A stretch of 41,428 nt of DNA, from contig JAPYSW010000007.1 in assembly GCA_029936395.1 (NCBI GenBank), positions 1 to 41,428 on the forward strand. The letters run 5' to 3'. How positions within the stretch are numbered: position 1 is the stretch's first letter; each line of letters begins with the position of its first letter. Source of the DNA: Candidatus Poseidoniia archaeon (lineage in GTDB: Archaea; Thermoplasmatota; Poseidoniia; MGIII; CG-Epi1). Both the position numbers and the translations under genes were made by a program. This document shows positions 1 to 9,905 of the stretch, one piece after another. The notes beneath the pieces are model-generated. The model was not told the origin of the DNA. It was given only the letters and a program-made list of their open reading frames with translations, and made no database searches.

Positions 1-500
<500 letters not shown>

Positions 501-781
501 TTTTTCCTTTCGAATACACACTATGAGTTATAAATTTATTAGAATTGTCGGATTGACTGCACTAGTTTCGCTTAGATTTCGAATGTCGGATGATAGCCCA
601 TACTGGGTTGTTATCATCTCCATAATATGTACGCAATAACGGAATGAGTCCATCATAAATCAGGAATTCGCCGAAGTTATTGCATCCGTTTACACGGACT
701 CCTGGTGACAGTAAGTACTGTTCAGGAAGTGCATCACTTAAAATGGTCTATTTAAGAAAAACGGCCTTTCTTCAATAATAC

Positions 782-3700
782 CTATACCTTTACTTGAAAT
801 TGTGAGCCCGGTTGCATCCCTGGGGGGATATTGACGGCAATAACTCTTCCATCAGGTGCTCTAATTTGAATTTGTTGACCCGGTTGAGTGCCGGCTGGAA
901 CGGTTACAGTGAGAACCGACTGAGGAGGTGCAACTGGAGGTGCTTGAGGGGGTGCTTCTGCCGGTGGCGGAGCTACAGGTTGAGGAGGTGGTGCAGCCGC
1001 AGGTGGCGGAGCTACAGGTTGAAGAGGTGCAGCCGCAGGTGGGATTTCAGGTGGTATAGTTTGATCAGGCATTCCAAATGCATCCGATTCTTCATCACTA
1101 CTTTGTGTTCTTCTATACATAAAATAGACTCCGCCAAATCCAGCCAACAATACTCCTAAAGCTGCAACTGGTATAACCATGTTTCCAGCTCCTGAAGAAG
1201 TATCGACTGGTTTAACATTGAGAGTTCCTTCAACTGTTAGTTTTAAAGTCAGAAAATCATTGCTTACTGTACCACCAGGAGGGTAAACGGAATTTGAATC
1301 AATCTGGACTTTTAAATTCAACTCACCGTCATATTCACCAGGGACTGAATATTCATATGTGACTTCAGTTGTCTCATAACCTGGTGCTATAAAATCAACA
1401 TTGCCTAAAACGGTAGTTCCTTGTTTAATTTGTATCTTACCTATAGCTTCAGCTTGACCTTCATTAGCGATATCTATTGTGAGAACTACAGCTTGGCCCT
1501 CCTTAATAGTCTCGTCACTAGTAGTGAATTTAATTAAGGCTAAATTTGGAGGTTGTAAAACTTCAATTTTACTATCTGTGTTTTTAAATATCAATTCTTC
1601 AGAATCCCAAATTTGCTCATTATTGTTTACAGCATTAATATTTGTTATTTCAATCTCTAATGTCCAAACTCCTTCTAAAACCTGATTTTCTCCTAAATTG
1701 AAATATACTTGTGGGTATTCACCACTAATCATCAATATAGTTTCAGAATCTCCTGGAAAAGCTATATCTGCGCCATAACTAGGACTAGGTGTTAATTTTT
1801 TACCTGCCTTAGTTAAACTTAGTTCAACAGTTGCAGATACATCAAATGTCCCTTCATTTCTGATGTATATCTTAGCATAGGCTATAGTTCCATCACTGAA
1901 AGTAGTGACTACATCTCCATCTGGAGCATTTAACCATTCTACTTTTTCAATTGTGAAATATGGTAATTTTTGTATGCTAATTTCAATTTCTTCACCATCT
2001 CCATCGCCGTTTATGATTTCATCAGTATCAGTATCAACTATTTTCAAAAAGAATAATTCTACGTTTTTATCAACTGCCCAATTTCCAGTAAATTCCCTTG
2101 ACACACCAGTATCAATTCGGGTGTTTGGTGATTCATATATTAGATTGTCTTCATCTTCTTCATTTTCATATATGTAAATGATAATATTCCCATATTTTTC
2201 GCCTTCATTTTCTATATTTAAGGCCCAATCAACATCAGTATTTTCAACAGGGATTTCATCAAAATCAAAAGAGGATATAATTACTGGATTTGCCTCTTGG
2301 ATATTAATTATTTGAGATACTGTATCTTCATCTCCTTGATTACTATCTACTGGGACTGAATTTACTATTGATACAGTTACTTCATGATTTCCTGCGGGAA
2401 GATCATACCAAGTAATGCTAACGCTCTTTGTTTCTCCACTATCTATTCCACTGACTGAGCTACTTCCAATTTCCTTATCTGAATCATACCAGAAAGTTAA
2501 GTCGACCGAGGCTTCACCTTGACCTGAATTCTTTACATATGCAGTAACTACTACACTACTACCTTCTTTAGGATTATCATCACTAAACATCATCTGTGTG
2601 ATTTCAAGATCGGCCTCTGCAGTGATAATCGCTAAGTTACTTAAGATAACCTTACCATTTGTACTACTTAAAACAGAAATTTTGGTCCCTACAGTGTCTT
2701 CATTTGAATCTGGATTAACTAGTGCATTGAGTTTTTCTTTTAAATCATTTGATTGTACTGTTAATTCTAAATCATATTCTATATTTAAGTCACTCAAACC
2801 AATCCTTCCATCACTATCACTAGTTATTGTAAATATTAAATTAGCCATTTCAATGCCATAATCATCAACATACGTTTCATCATTATCTATTGCATACTCA
2901 ATTCCATCTTCTAACGCAGCTTTGAATGATTTCAAAGCTCCATTTTCGCCATTACTATCCCATATAATTGGAGAATTGTCAGAATTGAATTCCCCAGTCC
3001 ATTCCCAATCATATCCTCCACTATCCAAATTTATGGTTGGATTAGTTGGATAGCCTTCATCAGAAGTGGTTCTTAATATTATATCATAATCAATATCCTC
3101 TTCTGAGAATAAATCTGCATCATCATAATATGCAAAATAGGTTTTGTCGTCAATAGCCATATCCATTTTTGCATAATTAACTACGTGTCCCTCATTAATT
3201 GGGAATGTATCTGACCATGTTTCTCCATAGTTCTGACTTAAAAGGAAACGATGTTCGTATTGACTCAGGTCTCCACCAGGATCTGCGTATTCTTGATACG
3301 AAACATAAACATAGCCATTTTTACTTGCAACAGCAGGTAAAGTGTATGCATTACTATATTCAGAATCACTATCAACTATTAGGAAGGGATCATTCCATGT
3401 ATCTCCACCATCTTCAGAGTAAATAGTAACTACATCAAAATCAAAACCACCATCTCCGTCGAAATCGCCATCATCCTGCCAAACAATATAAATATAATTA
3501 CCATCAATATCAATATTCGGGAACCAACAGAAATCACCACTTCCGGCTCCATCTCTCAATGTTATTCTTTCCCATGAATCTCCTGAATCTTCAGTATAAG
3601 CATACTCTACAGTATAGTCTGAATCTGAACTTCCATCTTTAGCAAAAGTGTGCCAAGTAACATGAAACCTATCGTTTCCGTATGCGACTTCTGGAATATA

Positions 3701-5917
3701 ATTTGTACCATCGCCACTAGTTACTGCAGATAATTCACTCCATGTATCTCCATTATCTTCTGATATTCGAGTCATTATATCATAAACTATAGTTCCGGAA
3801 CTGGATACGCTCTGCCATGCTACGTAAATATTAGTCCCATCAGCTACTATGGCAGGTCCATACGAATTTACATCTGAACTTAAAGAACTTATGATTACGG
3901 GGTCACTCCAAGTAGAACCTGAATTTGATGAACTAGAAAATTTTATTTGATATTGAGTATCATCAAAGCTATAATCAGACCATATAACATATACGTAGTT
4001 TCCATATGATGCGATGGCTGGAGCATAGTAAGAATAATAATATGAGGCGTAATCAAAAGTCTCATAACTTCTTCCATCATATATCCCATTAGATATTACG
4101 ATTGAATCACTCCAACTCTCTCCATCATCTGATGATCTCTTAAAGAATATATCGCCATCATTATTCAATGCATCATTTCCGTTTGAATCACCATCAGGAT
4201 CAGCATCACCAGAATCAACATATATTGCGTAAAGATAATCTCCAGAATAAGATAACGAAACAGCTGAAGAATCACCCTCATAATATTGTTCAGAGCCTAC
4301 CTCTTTAGGAGTAGACCACGAACTTCCATCATTAGTACTTTTAGAAAAATATATGTCAGGGTCCGATGAAGCTCCATCACCATCATAGAGATCTATCCAG
4401 CTAACCACTAGACCAGTACTGTCTACACTAATAGAAGAGTACACTCTCTGACTATCTTCATCGATTCCATCAATTTCAACTCCACTATTCCATGTAGTAC
4501 CTGAATTAGCCGATCGAGCCACCATTACATCATAATAATCTGAACTGTCTTGTCTAGTCCAAGTTACATAATAATTTCCAGAACCATCATTTCCTGAATG
4601 CAAGTAGGAATCTATAGTGACATCTTCAGCCCCTGTGAGCGTAATTTCAGTATTAAACGTAGAACCCGAATTAGATGAACTTCTTGCTTTGACTACAGCA
4701 CTATCAGTTTCATCGCCTCTTTCGGTCCATGATATAATCACATTACTATTAGAATCAGATGAAACATCAACTGAACCTGCATCGCCTGAAGTGTTTATCT
4801 GACTTGGAGTCCCAAAAGAATCCCCCCCATCATCAGAGACAGCGAAAAATGCTCCCGCATTTGAAGTAGTAGCTCCAATCCAAGTAACAAATACATTCTC
4901 GTTATCAAAAGAGACTGTAGGATACATATTAGAACTAGCCACACTAGAATCTGAAACCTCATTTTCAGAAGACCAGGTCACCCCATTATCTTCAGAATAG
5001 GAATGAAATACACGATAATCTGATTCCGAACCATCATCGGTATAGGCACTCCAAACTAAATGAAAAGTTCCACTTTCATCTAACGCAAAATCATAGTAAT
5101 AAATATAATAATCATAATCAAAATCGTCAATAGTACTCCAAGAATCTCCTCCATTTGTTGAATAAGTATACTGAAGTATTCCTGAATATAACCATCCAGC
5201 TAATAAGAAATCACTGTCTCCAACAATCAAAGGGTCATCGTAAATATATGTTGAATCCTGAGGCGTTAGACGTACAGGATCATCCCAACCACTATTGCCA
5301 CCTGAATTGAAAAGAATGCTATAATATAAATCTTTATCATTTAAATCTCCATTATCGGCCCATACGATATATTGATCATTGCCATCTTTTAGTATACTTG
5401 GCGAAAGACTATGAGAACCTTCATTTGTATTATCTGAAACTAATCGGTAATCATCTAAGTCTCCATTTCCTTTAGTCAATCCCTCGAGGGTAATCTCTGC
5501 GTCAGTTATTGTGGCATTAACTGGCAGATACATTTCAACAGTAGTTTCTCCACCAGCTTCGTCAGAGAATACTGCAGCACTAGAAGGAGCACCATTCGAG
5601 AAAGTCTTTTGATCTCCTAAAGCTCCATATCCTTCACCACTATATTCCCATTTATTTCCACTAATTGTAATTGATAGATCTTCGGGATAACTTCCATCTT
5701 GATTGGCACCACCAGAAACAGTATAGGAAGCACTCAATACTTCAGCATTAGGGAATTCTATTTCAGTATCGTCATTAACTACATCTTTTTCTAAATACAA
5801 AACGACACTATCACTTTCATTTCCGTCCACTATGTATTGGGTGGTTGTTTCTGCTAAAACTACACTGTTGACTATCAAAAGGAGGGCTAACGTTATCGAA
5901 GATATCCGTATGTTCAT
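782..5917 (-). CDS. Giant secreted/membrane-anchored protein: signal peptide, about 12 Asp-box (BNR/sialidase-like) repeats, CARDB-like domains, C-terminal TM and Pro/Ala/Gln-rich tail
   Basis: 1711-aa ORF; N-terminal signal MNIRISSITLALLLIVNSVVLA; repeated S-x-[DN]-x-G-x-[TS]-[WF] motifs; CARDB-like segments (ADLEITQMMFSDDNPKEGSSVVVTAYVKNSGQGEASV); TM VIPVAALGVLLAGFGGVYFMYRR; tail with PGQQ repeats. Confidence 0.85.
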   Translation of the reverse strand: MNIRISSITLALLLIVNSVVLAETTTQYIVDGNESDSVVLYLEKDVVNDDTEIEFPNAEVLSASYTVSGGANQDGSYPEDLSITISGNKWEYSGEGYGALGDQKTFSNGAPSSAAVFSDEAGGETTVEMYLPVNATITDAEITLEGLTKGNGDLDDYRLVSDNTNEGSHSLSPSILKDGNDQYIVWADNGDLNDKDLYYSILFNSGGNSGWDDPVRLTPQDSTYIYDDPLIVGDSDFLLAGWLYSGILQYTYSTNGGDSWSTIDDFDYDYYIYYYDFALDESGTFHLVWSAYTDDGSESDYRVFHSYSEDNGVTWSSENEVSDSSVASSNMYPTVSFDNENVFVTWIGATTSNAGAFFAVSDDGGDSFGTPSQINTSGDAGSVDVSSDSNSNVIISWTERGDETDSAVVKARSSSNSGSTFNTEITLTGAEDVTIDSYLHSGNDGSGNYYVTWTRQDSSDYYDVMVARSANSGTTWNSGVEIDGIDEDSQRVYSSISVDSTGLVVSWIDLYDGDGASSDPDIYFSKSTNDGSSWSTPKEVGSEQYYEGDSSAVSLSYSGDYLYAIYVDSGDADPDGDSNGNDALNNDGDIFFKRSSDDGESWSDSIVISNGIYDGRSYETFDYASYYYSYYAPAIASYGNYVYVIWSDYSFDDTQYQIKFSSSSNSGSTWSDPVIISSLSSDVNSYGPAIVADGTNIYVAWQSVSSSGTIVYDIMTRISEDNGDTWSELSAVTSGDGTNYIPEVAYGNDRFHVTWHTFAKDGSSDSDYTVEYAYTEDSGDSWERITLRDGAGSGDFCWFPNIDIDGNYIYIVWQDDGDFDGDGGFDFDVVTIYSEDGGDTWNDPFLIVDSDSEYSNAYTLPAVASKNGYVYVSYQEYADPGGDLSQYEHRFLLSQNYGETWSDTFPINEGHVVNYAKMDMAIDDKTYFAYYDDADLFSEEDIDYDIILRTTSDEGYPTNPTINLDSGGYDWEWTGEFNSDNSPIIWDSNGENGALKSFKAALEDGIEYAIDNDETYVDDYGIEMANLIFTITSDSDGRIGLSDLNIEYDLELTVQSNDLKEKLNALVNPDSNEDTVGTKISVLSSTNGKVILSNLAIITAEADLEITQMMFSDDNPKEGSSVVVTAYVKNSGQGEASVDLTFWYDSDKEIGSSSVSGIDSGETKSVSITWYDLPAGNHEVTVSIVNSVPVDSNQGDEDTVSQIINIQEANPVIISSFDFDEIPVENTDVDWALNIENEGEKYGNIIIYIYENEEDEDNLIYESPNTRIDTGVSREFTGNWAVDKNVELFFLKIVDTDTDEIINGDGDGEEIEISIQKLPYFTIEKVEWLNAPDGDVVTTFSDGTIAYAKIYIRNEGTFDVSATVELSLTKAGKKLTPSPSYGADIAFPGDSETILMISGEYPQVYFNLGENQVLEGVWTLEIEITNINAVNNNEQIWDSEELIFKNTDSKIEVLQPPNLALIKFTTSDETIKEGQAVVLTIDIANEGQAEAIGKIQIKQGTTVLGNVDFIAPGYETTEVTYEYSVPGEYDGELNLKVQIDSNSVYPPGGTVSNDFLTLKLTVEGTLNVKPVDTSSGAGNMVIPVAALGVLLAGFGGVYFMYRRTQSSDEESDAFGMPDQTIPPEIPPAAAPLQPVAPPPAAAPPPQPVAPPPAEAPPQAPPVAPPQSVLTVTVPAGTQPGQQIQIRAPDGRVIAVNIPPGMQPGSQFQVKV
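963..1037. repeat. Imperfect tandem DNA repeat (39 + 36 bp) coding the Pro/Ala-rich tail
   Basis: ggtggcggagctacaggttga[gg/ag]aggtg(gtg)cagccgca occurs twice back to back; encodes QPVAPPPAAAPP-type repeats. Confidence 0.8.
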
Positions 5918-5997
5918 AATTTACCTTATTCTACACATCCAATTATCCATTTAATAGTTTCACTACTAATAAATAGGTTAATTCATTATAATAATCA

Positions 5998-6726
5998 ATG
6001 ACATTACAATTCCATATGGAGTCTCTTGACGGAACTTATAAGAAAGAATTTGAGGCTGAAGTCACAGCCATATTTCCAGGAATCGTTGAATTAAATCAGA
6101 CTGCATTTTATCATCTTGGAGGAGGGCAACCTGCTGATACAGGTACACTGGTCTGGGATGAGGGGCGTGGGAAAATCTTTGATGTTCGAAAGAAAAATAG
6201 AATACGACATATGATTAAAGGTGATCTACCAGATATAGGAACTACTGTCAAAGGCAGTCTTGATTGGGGGCGTAGATATTCACACATGCGCATGCACACA
6301 TCACAACATCTGGTTTCAGCAGTAGTTAGTGAACGTTATGGTTCTGACACTGTAGGAAATCAAATTGGTGTTGAGAAATCAAGGATAGATTTTAAACCTC
6401 TAAAATTAGGAAATACCGAATTAAATATGCTTCAAGATGAAGTTAATCAAGTTATATCAAAAGATTTGAAAATAAGTATTAGTGAATCTGAACGATCGGA
6501 TCTAGAAAATAATCCTGAAATAAGATCTAGTATGTCTAGTGGCTTATGGAAAATGCTACCTTCTAGTATTACAAGGTTAAGAGTCGTTAAAATTGGAAAT
6601 ATAGACGTTTGCCCATGTGCAGGAACACATGTTAGGAGTCTTTCAGAAATAGGTGATGTAGAATTCTTAAAAAAAGATAATAAGGGTTCAGAAAAGATTA
6701 GATTAAGCTATAAACTAAATGATTGA
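5998..6726 (+). CDS. alaX: Alanyl-tRNA editing protein (AlaX-type)
   Basis: HTSQH motif plus CPCAGTHVRSLSEIG, as in the AlaRS editing domain/AlaX; 242 aa, no aminoacylation domain. Confidence 0.88.
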   Translation: MTLQFHMESLDGTYKKEFEAEVTAIFPGIVELNQTAFYHLGGGQPADTGTLVWDEGRGKIFDVRKKNRIRHMIKGDLPDIGTTVKGSLDWGRRYSHMRMHTSQHLVSAVVSERYGSDTVGNQIGVEKSRIDFKPLKLGNTELNMLQDEVNQVISKDLKISISESERSDLENNPEIRSSMSSGLWKMLPSSITRLRVVKIGNIDVCPCAGTHVRSLSEIGDVEFLKKDNKGSEKIRLSYKLND

Positions 6727-6869
6727 ATTATATCTTTCAGTCAAATACTCTTTTGGTTGTTGTATTCCATTTATCTTTAACATAATAACTAAATTCTGAA
6801 TCAATATTTTTTTGGCCTGCAACTTTGACTATCAATAATTTTAAATTGATGGATGAATCAATAGACTTT

Positions 6870-8204
6870 ATGGTTCTTGAAAAATTAGGAGATGCACTAC
6901 GAGAAACTTTAAAGAAAATTGCAGGTGCGAGCCATATTTCTCCGGAATTAATTAAAGAATTAGTACGTGATATTCAAAGAGCCCTTTTACAGTCAGATGT
7001 AAATGTTAGACTAGCTTTAGACTTAAGTAAAAGAATCGAAACACGGGCCTTAGATGAAAAAGCTCCACCAGGTATGACTGGTAGAGAGCATGTTGTTCGC
7101 ATTGTTCACCAAGAATTAGTAAAAGCTCTTGGCGAACCTCGAACTTTAAAATTAGGACCTCAAAAAATGATGTTGGTCGGGTTGTATGGCCAAGGTAAGA
7201 CCACCACAACAGGTAAACTTGCCAAATATCTAAAGAAAAAAGGACTAAGCTTGGGATTAATTGCCGCAGATGTTCACAGGCCTGCAGCTTATGAACAATT
7301 ATCCCAAATAGGCGAACAAATACAAGTTCCAGTATTTGGAGATTCAACAAACACAGATGCCGAAAAAGTTGTATCGGAAGGTTTACAAGAGTTTAAAGAT
7401 TTGGATATTGTCATTGTTGATACTGCTGGAAGACATGCCTTAGATAAAGACTTAATTACTGAAATGGAAAACATAGCTAAGATTGTCCAACCTGATGATA
7501 TATTCCTCGTAATGGATGCTACAGTTGGACAACAGGCTGGTCCACAGGCTGAAGCTTTCCACGAAGCTGTTGGAGTCACTGGTGTAATTTTAACCAAATT
7601 AGATGGTTCAGCAAAAGGTGGTGGTGCTTTGTCAGCAGTAGCTGTAACAAAAGCACCTATAATATTCGTAGGAACTGGGGAAAGCTTGGAAAGTCTTGAA
7701 ACGCTTGACCCCGAAAGATTCATTTCACGTCTTCTTGGTATGGGTGATCTTCAAACATTACTTGAAAGAGCTGAAGAGGTCATGGATGCCAGTACTGCTG
7801 AAGATAGCGCAAAGAAAATGCTTTCAGGTAAATTCACTTTAATTGATATGAAAGAGCAAATGGAAGCTTTGACTAAAATGGGTCCATTAGGTAAAGTAAT
7901 GGAAATGGTACCTGGAATGTCTGGTATGATGAAGAAAGGACAAGTCGAAGAGACACAAAAAAGATTAGAGAAATTTAAAGTATTAATGAGTTCTATGACA
8001 AAAGAAGAGTTAGAAAATCCTAAACTGATAAAGCGATCACGAATTAATAGAATTGCAATAGGGTCTGGTTCTGATCCACAGGAAATTAGAGACCTTTTAA
8101 AACAATATAATCAAAGTAGAAAGATGATGTCTAATATTGGTGGAAATCGTCGAATGCAACAAAAAATGATGAAACAGTTTGGCAAAGGGGACATGAAACT
8201 TTAA
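6870..8204 (+). CDS. srp54: Signal recognition particle protein SRP54 (ORF opens at 6825; MVLEKLGD start preferred)
   Basis: GLYGQGKTTTTGKLAKYLKKKG, ADVHRPAAYEQL, DTAGRHALD, TKLDGSAKGGGALS, and a Met-rich M domain. Confidence 0.97.
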   Translation: MVLEKLGDALRETLKKIAGASHISPELIKELVRDIQRALLQSDVNVRLALDLSKRIETRALDEKAPPGMTGREHVVRIVHQELVKALGEPRTLKLGPQKMMLVGLYGQGKTTTTGKLAKYLKKKGLSLGLIAADVHRPAAYEQLSQIGEQIQVPVFGDSTNTDAEKVVSEGLQEFKDLDIVIVDTAGRHALDKDLITEMENIAKIVQPDDIFLVMDATVGQQAGPQAEAFHEAVGVTGVILTKLDGSAKGGGALSAVAVTKAPIIFVGTGESLESLETLDPERFISRLLGMGDLQTLLERAEEVMDASTAEDSAKKMLSGKFTLIDMKEQMEALTKMGPLGKVMEMVPGMSGMMKKGQVEETQKRLEKFKVLMSSMTKEELENPKLIKRSRINRIAIGSGSDPQEIRDLLKQYNQSRKMMSNIGGNRRMQQKMMKQFGKGDMKL

Positions 8205-8243
8205 CCCCAAAATACAAATACAGAGTTTTAGAATGATTATTAT

Positions 8244-8594
8244 ATGAATAGCTTCGAAATAAAGCGAGGGCATGGTAAATCACTAGAAAACGGTGGCTTA
8301 AAATCTTTAATGGAAAATGAATTTGGGGAAATTAATGAGGAAGGAAATATATTTTCAGGATCATTCAAAGACATCACAACAATAAAAGTTGAATTTACAT
8401 CTATAACTGAAATACAAGTGGAAACTGAGACAGGGCCAGAGGCAAGTCCTGAAACTACGCTTGCAGCTCATCAAGCATATAATCGTTTCATGGAAAATGC
8501 CACTTCATTCACTTCTAAAGAAAGAACAAAGAGAGCTAAAGCAAAGGCAAAGAGAGAAGCTAAAGCAGCTGCCGAAAAGGAATTACAATCTTAA
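8244..8594 (+). CDS. Small conserved archaeal protein, DUF5611-like
   Basis: 116 aa; KRGHGKSLE...FGEI...., YNRFMENATSFTSKERTKRAKAKAK resembles the C-terminal signature of DUF5611; recalled from memory. Confidence 0.5.
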   Translation: MNSFEIKRGHGKSLENGGLKSLMENEFGEINEEGNIFSGSFKDITTIKVEFTSITEIQVETETGPEASPETTLAAHQAYNRFMENATSFTSKERTKRAKAKAKREAKAAAEKELQS

Positions 8595-9106
8595 TGGTAA
8601 GGTGTGCCTTAACAGGTACGCCAGGAACTGGTAAAACATCAATTTCTAAATTATTAAATACAAAAATAGTACATCTTTCCGATTATTATGAGGCTTCCTC
8701 AGAAGGTAAGACCAATTCTGGTGAGTGGTTGATAGACTTAGATAAAATGAATAACCTTGTAAAAAAATTGGAATTGGATGAGGTTTTTTATGAAGGACAC
8801 ACTTCACATACATTAGATAACCTTGATATGGTAATATTACTGAGATGTGATCCTTCTATCTTAAAAGATAGACTTGCCACACGTAATTATTCCGAAGAGA
8901 AAATTAATGAAAATTTAGAGGCTGAAGCTCTGAATATAATATATGATGAAGCTCTTGAAAATATTACAGCTGATAAAATATTTCAACTAGATACTACTAA
9001 ACAGACTCCGCAAGAAAATGCTAAAAACCTTGTAGAATTTATGAACGGCAATATTAAATTGGACGAAAACTTTGACTATTCAGAAAGAATAATGGAATGG
9101 TATTAA
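8594..9106 (+). CDS. Adenylate kinase, AK6/Fap7-like
   Basis: MVRCALTGTPGTGKTSISKLL Walker A; small 170-aa NMP kinase pattern (VILLRCDPSILKDRLATRNY). Confidence 0.85.
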   Translation: MVRCALTGTPGTGKTSISKLLNTKIVHLSDYYEASSEGKTNSGEWLIDLDKMNNLVKKLELDEVFYEGHTSHTLDNLDMVILLRCDPSILKDRLATRNYSEEKINENLEAEALNIIYDEALENITADKIFQLDTTKQTPQENAKNLVEFMNGNIKLDENFDYSERIMEWY

Positions 9107-9708
9107 TGGTAGCTGATGATTATAGAGAATTTGGGACAAAAATATTAACACCTATAGCACAATATTTCCCTCTTAACCCTATGGGAATTAGTCTTTTATC
9201 ACTGGTTACTGCATTCATTGCAGGATATTCCTTTTATCGTGCAGATTATGCAAATACTATTTGGTTACTCATTGGCTCTTTGATGGTCTTTTTGACCGCA
9301 ATTCTGGATGCATTAGATGGTATAGTTGCTAGAATGAGAGATTTATCCAGTAAGAGAGGCGATCTCTTAGACCATACTTTTGACAGGGTTGCCGATATCC
9401 TGATGTTAGGCGGGATTGCTTTAGGTCCCCTAGTAGACACCACAATTGGTTTTGCTGCAATCATTGGAGTTCTAATGTTATCTTACATGGGAACACAGGC
9501 TCAGGCAGTAGGTGCAGGTAGAGAGTATGCAGGTCTGCTTGGTAGAGCTGATAGACTTGTAGTTTTAGTTATGGTGCCTATTATTCAATACTTTTTAGAA
9601 GACTATCAAGGTTGGAATTATATGGCTCTAATGTGTTATAGTTTCGCAGTAATATGTACCTTATCTGCAATTTATAGATTTACAAGAATTTGGGCTGAAT
9701 TAGAATAA
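9097..9708 (+). CDS. CDP-alcohol phosphatidyltransferase (archaetidylinositol-phosphate synthase-like)
   Basis: DALDGIVARMRDLSSKRGDLLDHTFDRVAD matches the D-x2-DG-x2-AR-x8-9-G-x3-D-x3-D motif; multi-TM. Confidence 0.88.
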   Translation: MVLMVADDYREFGTKILTPIAQYFPLNPMGISLLSLVTAFIAGYSFYRADYANTIWLLIGSLMVFLTAILDALDGIVARMRDLSSKRGDLLDHTFDRVADILMLGGIALGPLVDTTIGFAAIIGVLMLSYMGTQAQAVGAGREYAGLLGRADRLVVLVMVPIIQYFLEDYQGWNYMALMCYSFAVICTLSAIYRFTRIWAELE

Positions 9709-9710
9709 TA

Positions 9711-9833
9711 TTATTCTCCAAAATCATCTTTTGAGAATTCTTTATTATCTGGTATTTCAGTCAATTCAAATTTAATACCGCCTATTTTGGAGCATCCAAA
9801 ATTATAGATTACTGCAAATATAGCTATTATCAT
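9711..9833 (-). CDS. Possible 40-aa single-TM small protein (absent from supplied ORF track)
   Basis: ATG...TAA on minus strand: MIIAIFAVIYNFGCSKIGGIKFELTEIPDNKEFSKDDFGE; frame is open upstream to a TGA without another ATG. Confidence 0.35.
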   Translation of the reverse strand: MIIAIFAVIYNFGCSKIGGIKFELTEIPDNKEFSKDDFGE

Positions 9834-9905
9834 ATACCTTATTGCTGGGTTTGCATTATGCTCTAATCGGGCTTGCTTTCATAGCAACTAAAAATACAAT
9901 GCAAG

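Noticed and set aside
812-1159. 115-aa plus-strand ORF (and similar plus-strand ORFs at 1479, 1905, 2598, 3199, 4617)
   Set aside because: Antisense to the giant surface protein gene, low-complexity or implausible translations.
3400-5500. Asp-box coding repeats as a nucleotide-level repeat array
   Set aside because: The similarity is at protein-motif level; the DNA copies are diverged.
7006-7723. Minus-strand ORFs of 114 and 144 aa
   Set aside because: Antisense shadows of SRP54, which is unambiguous.
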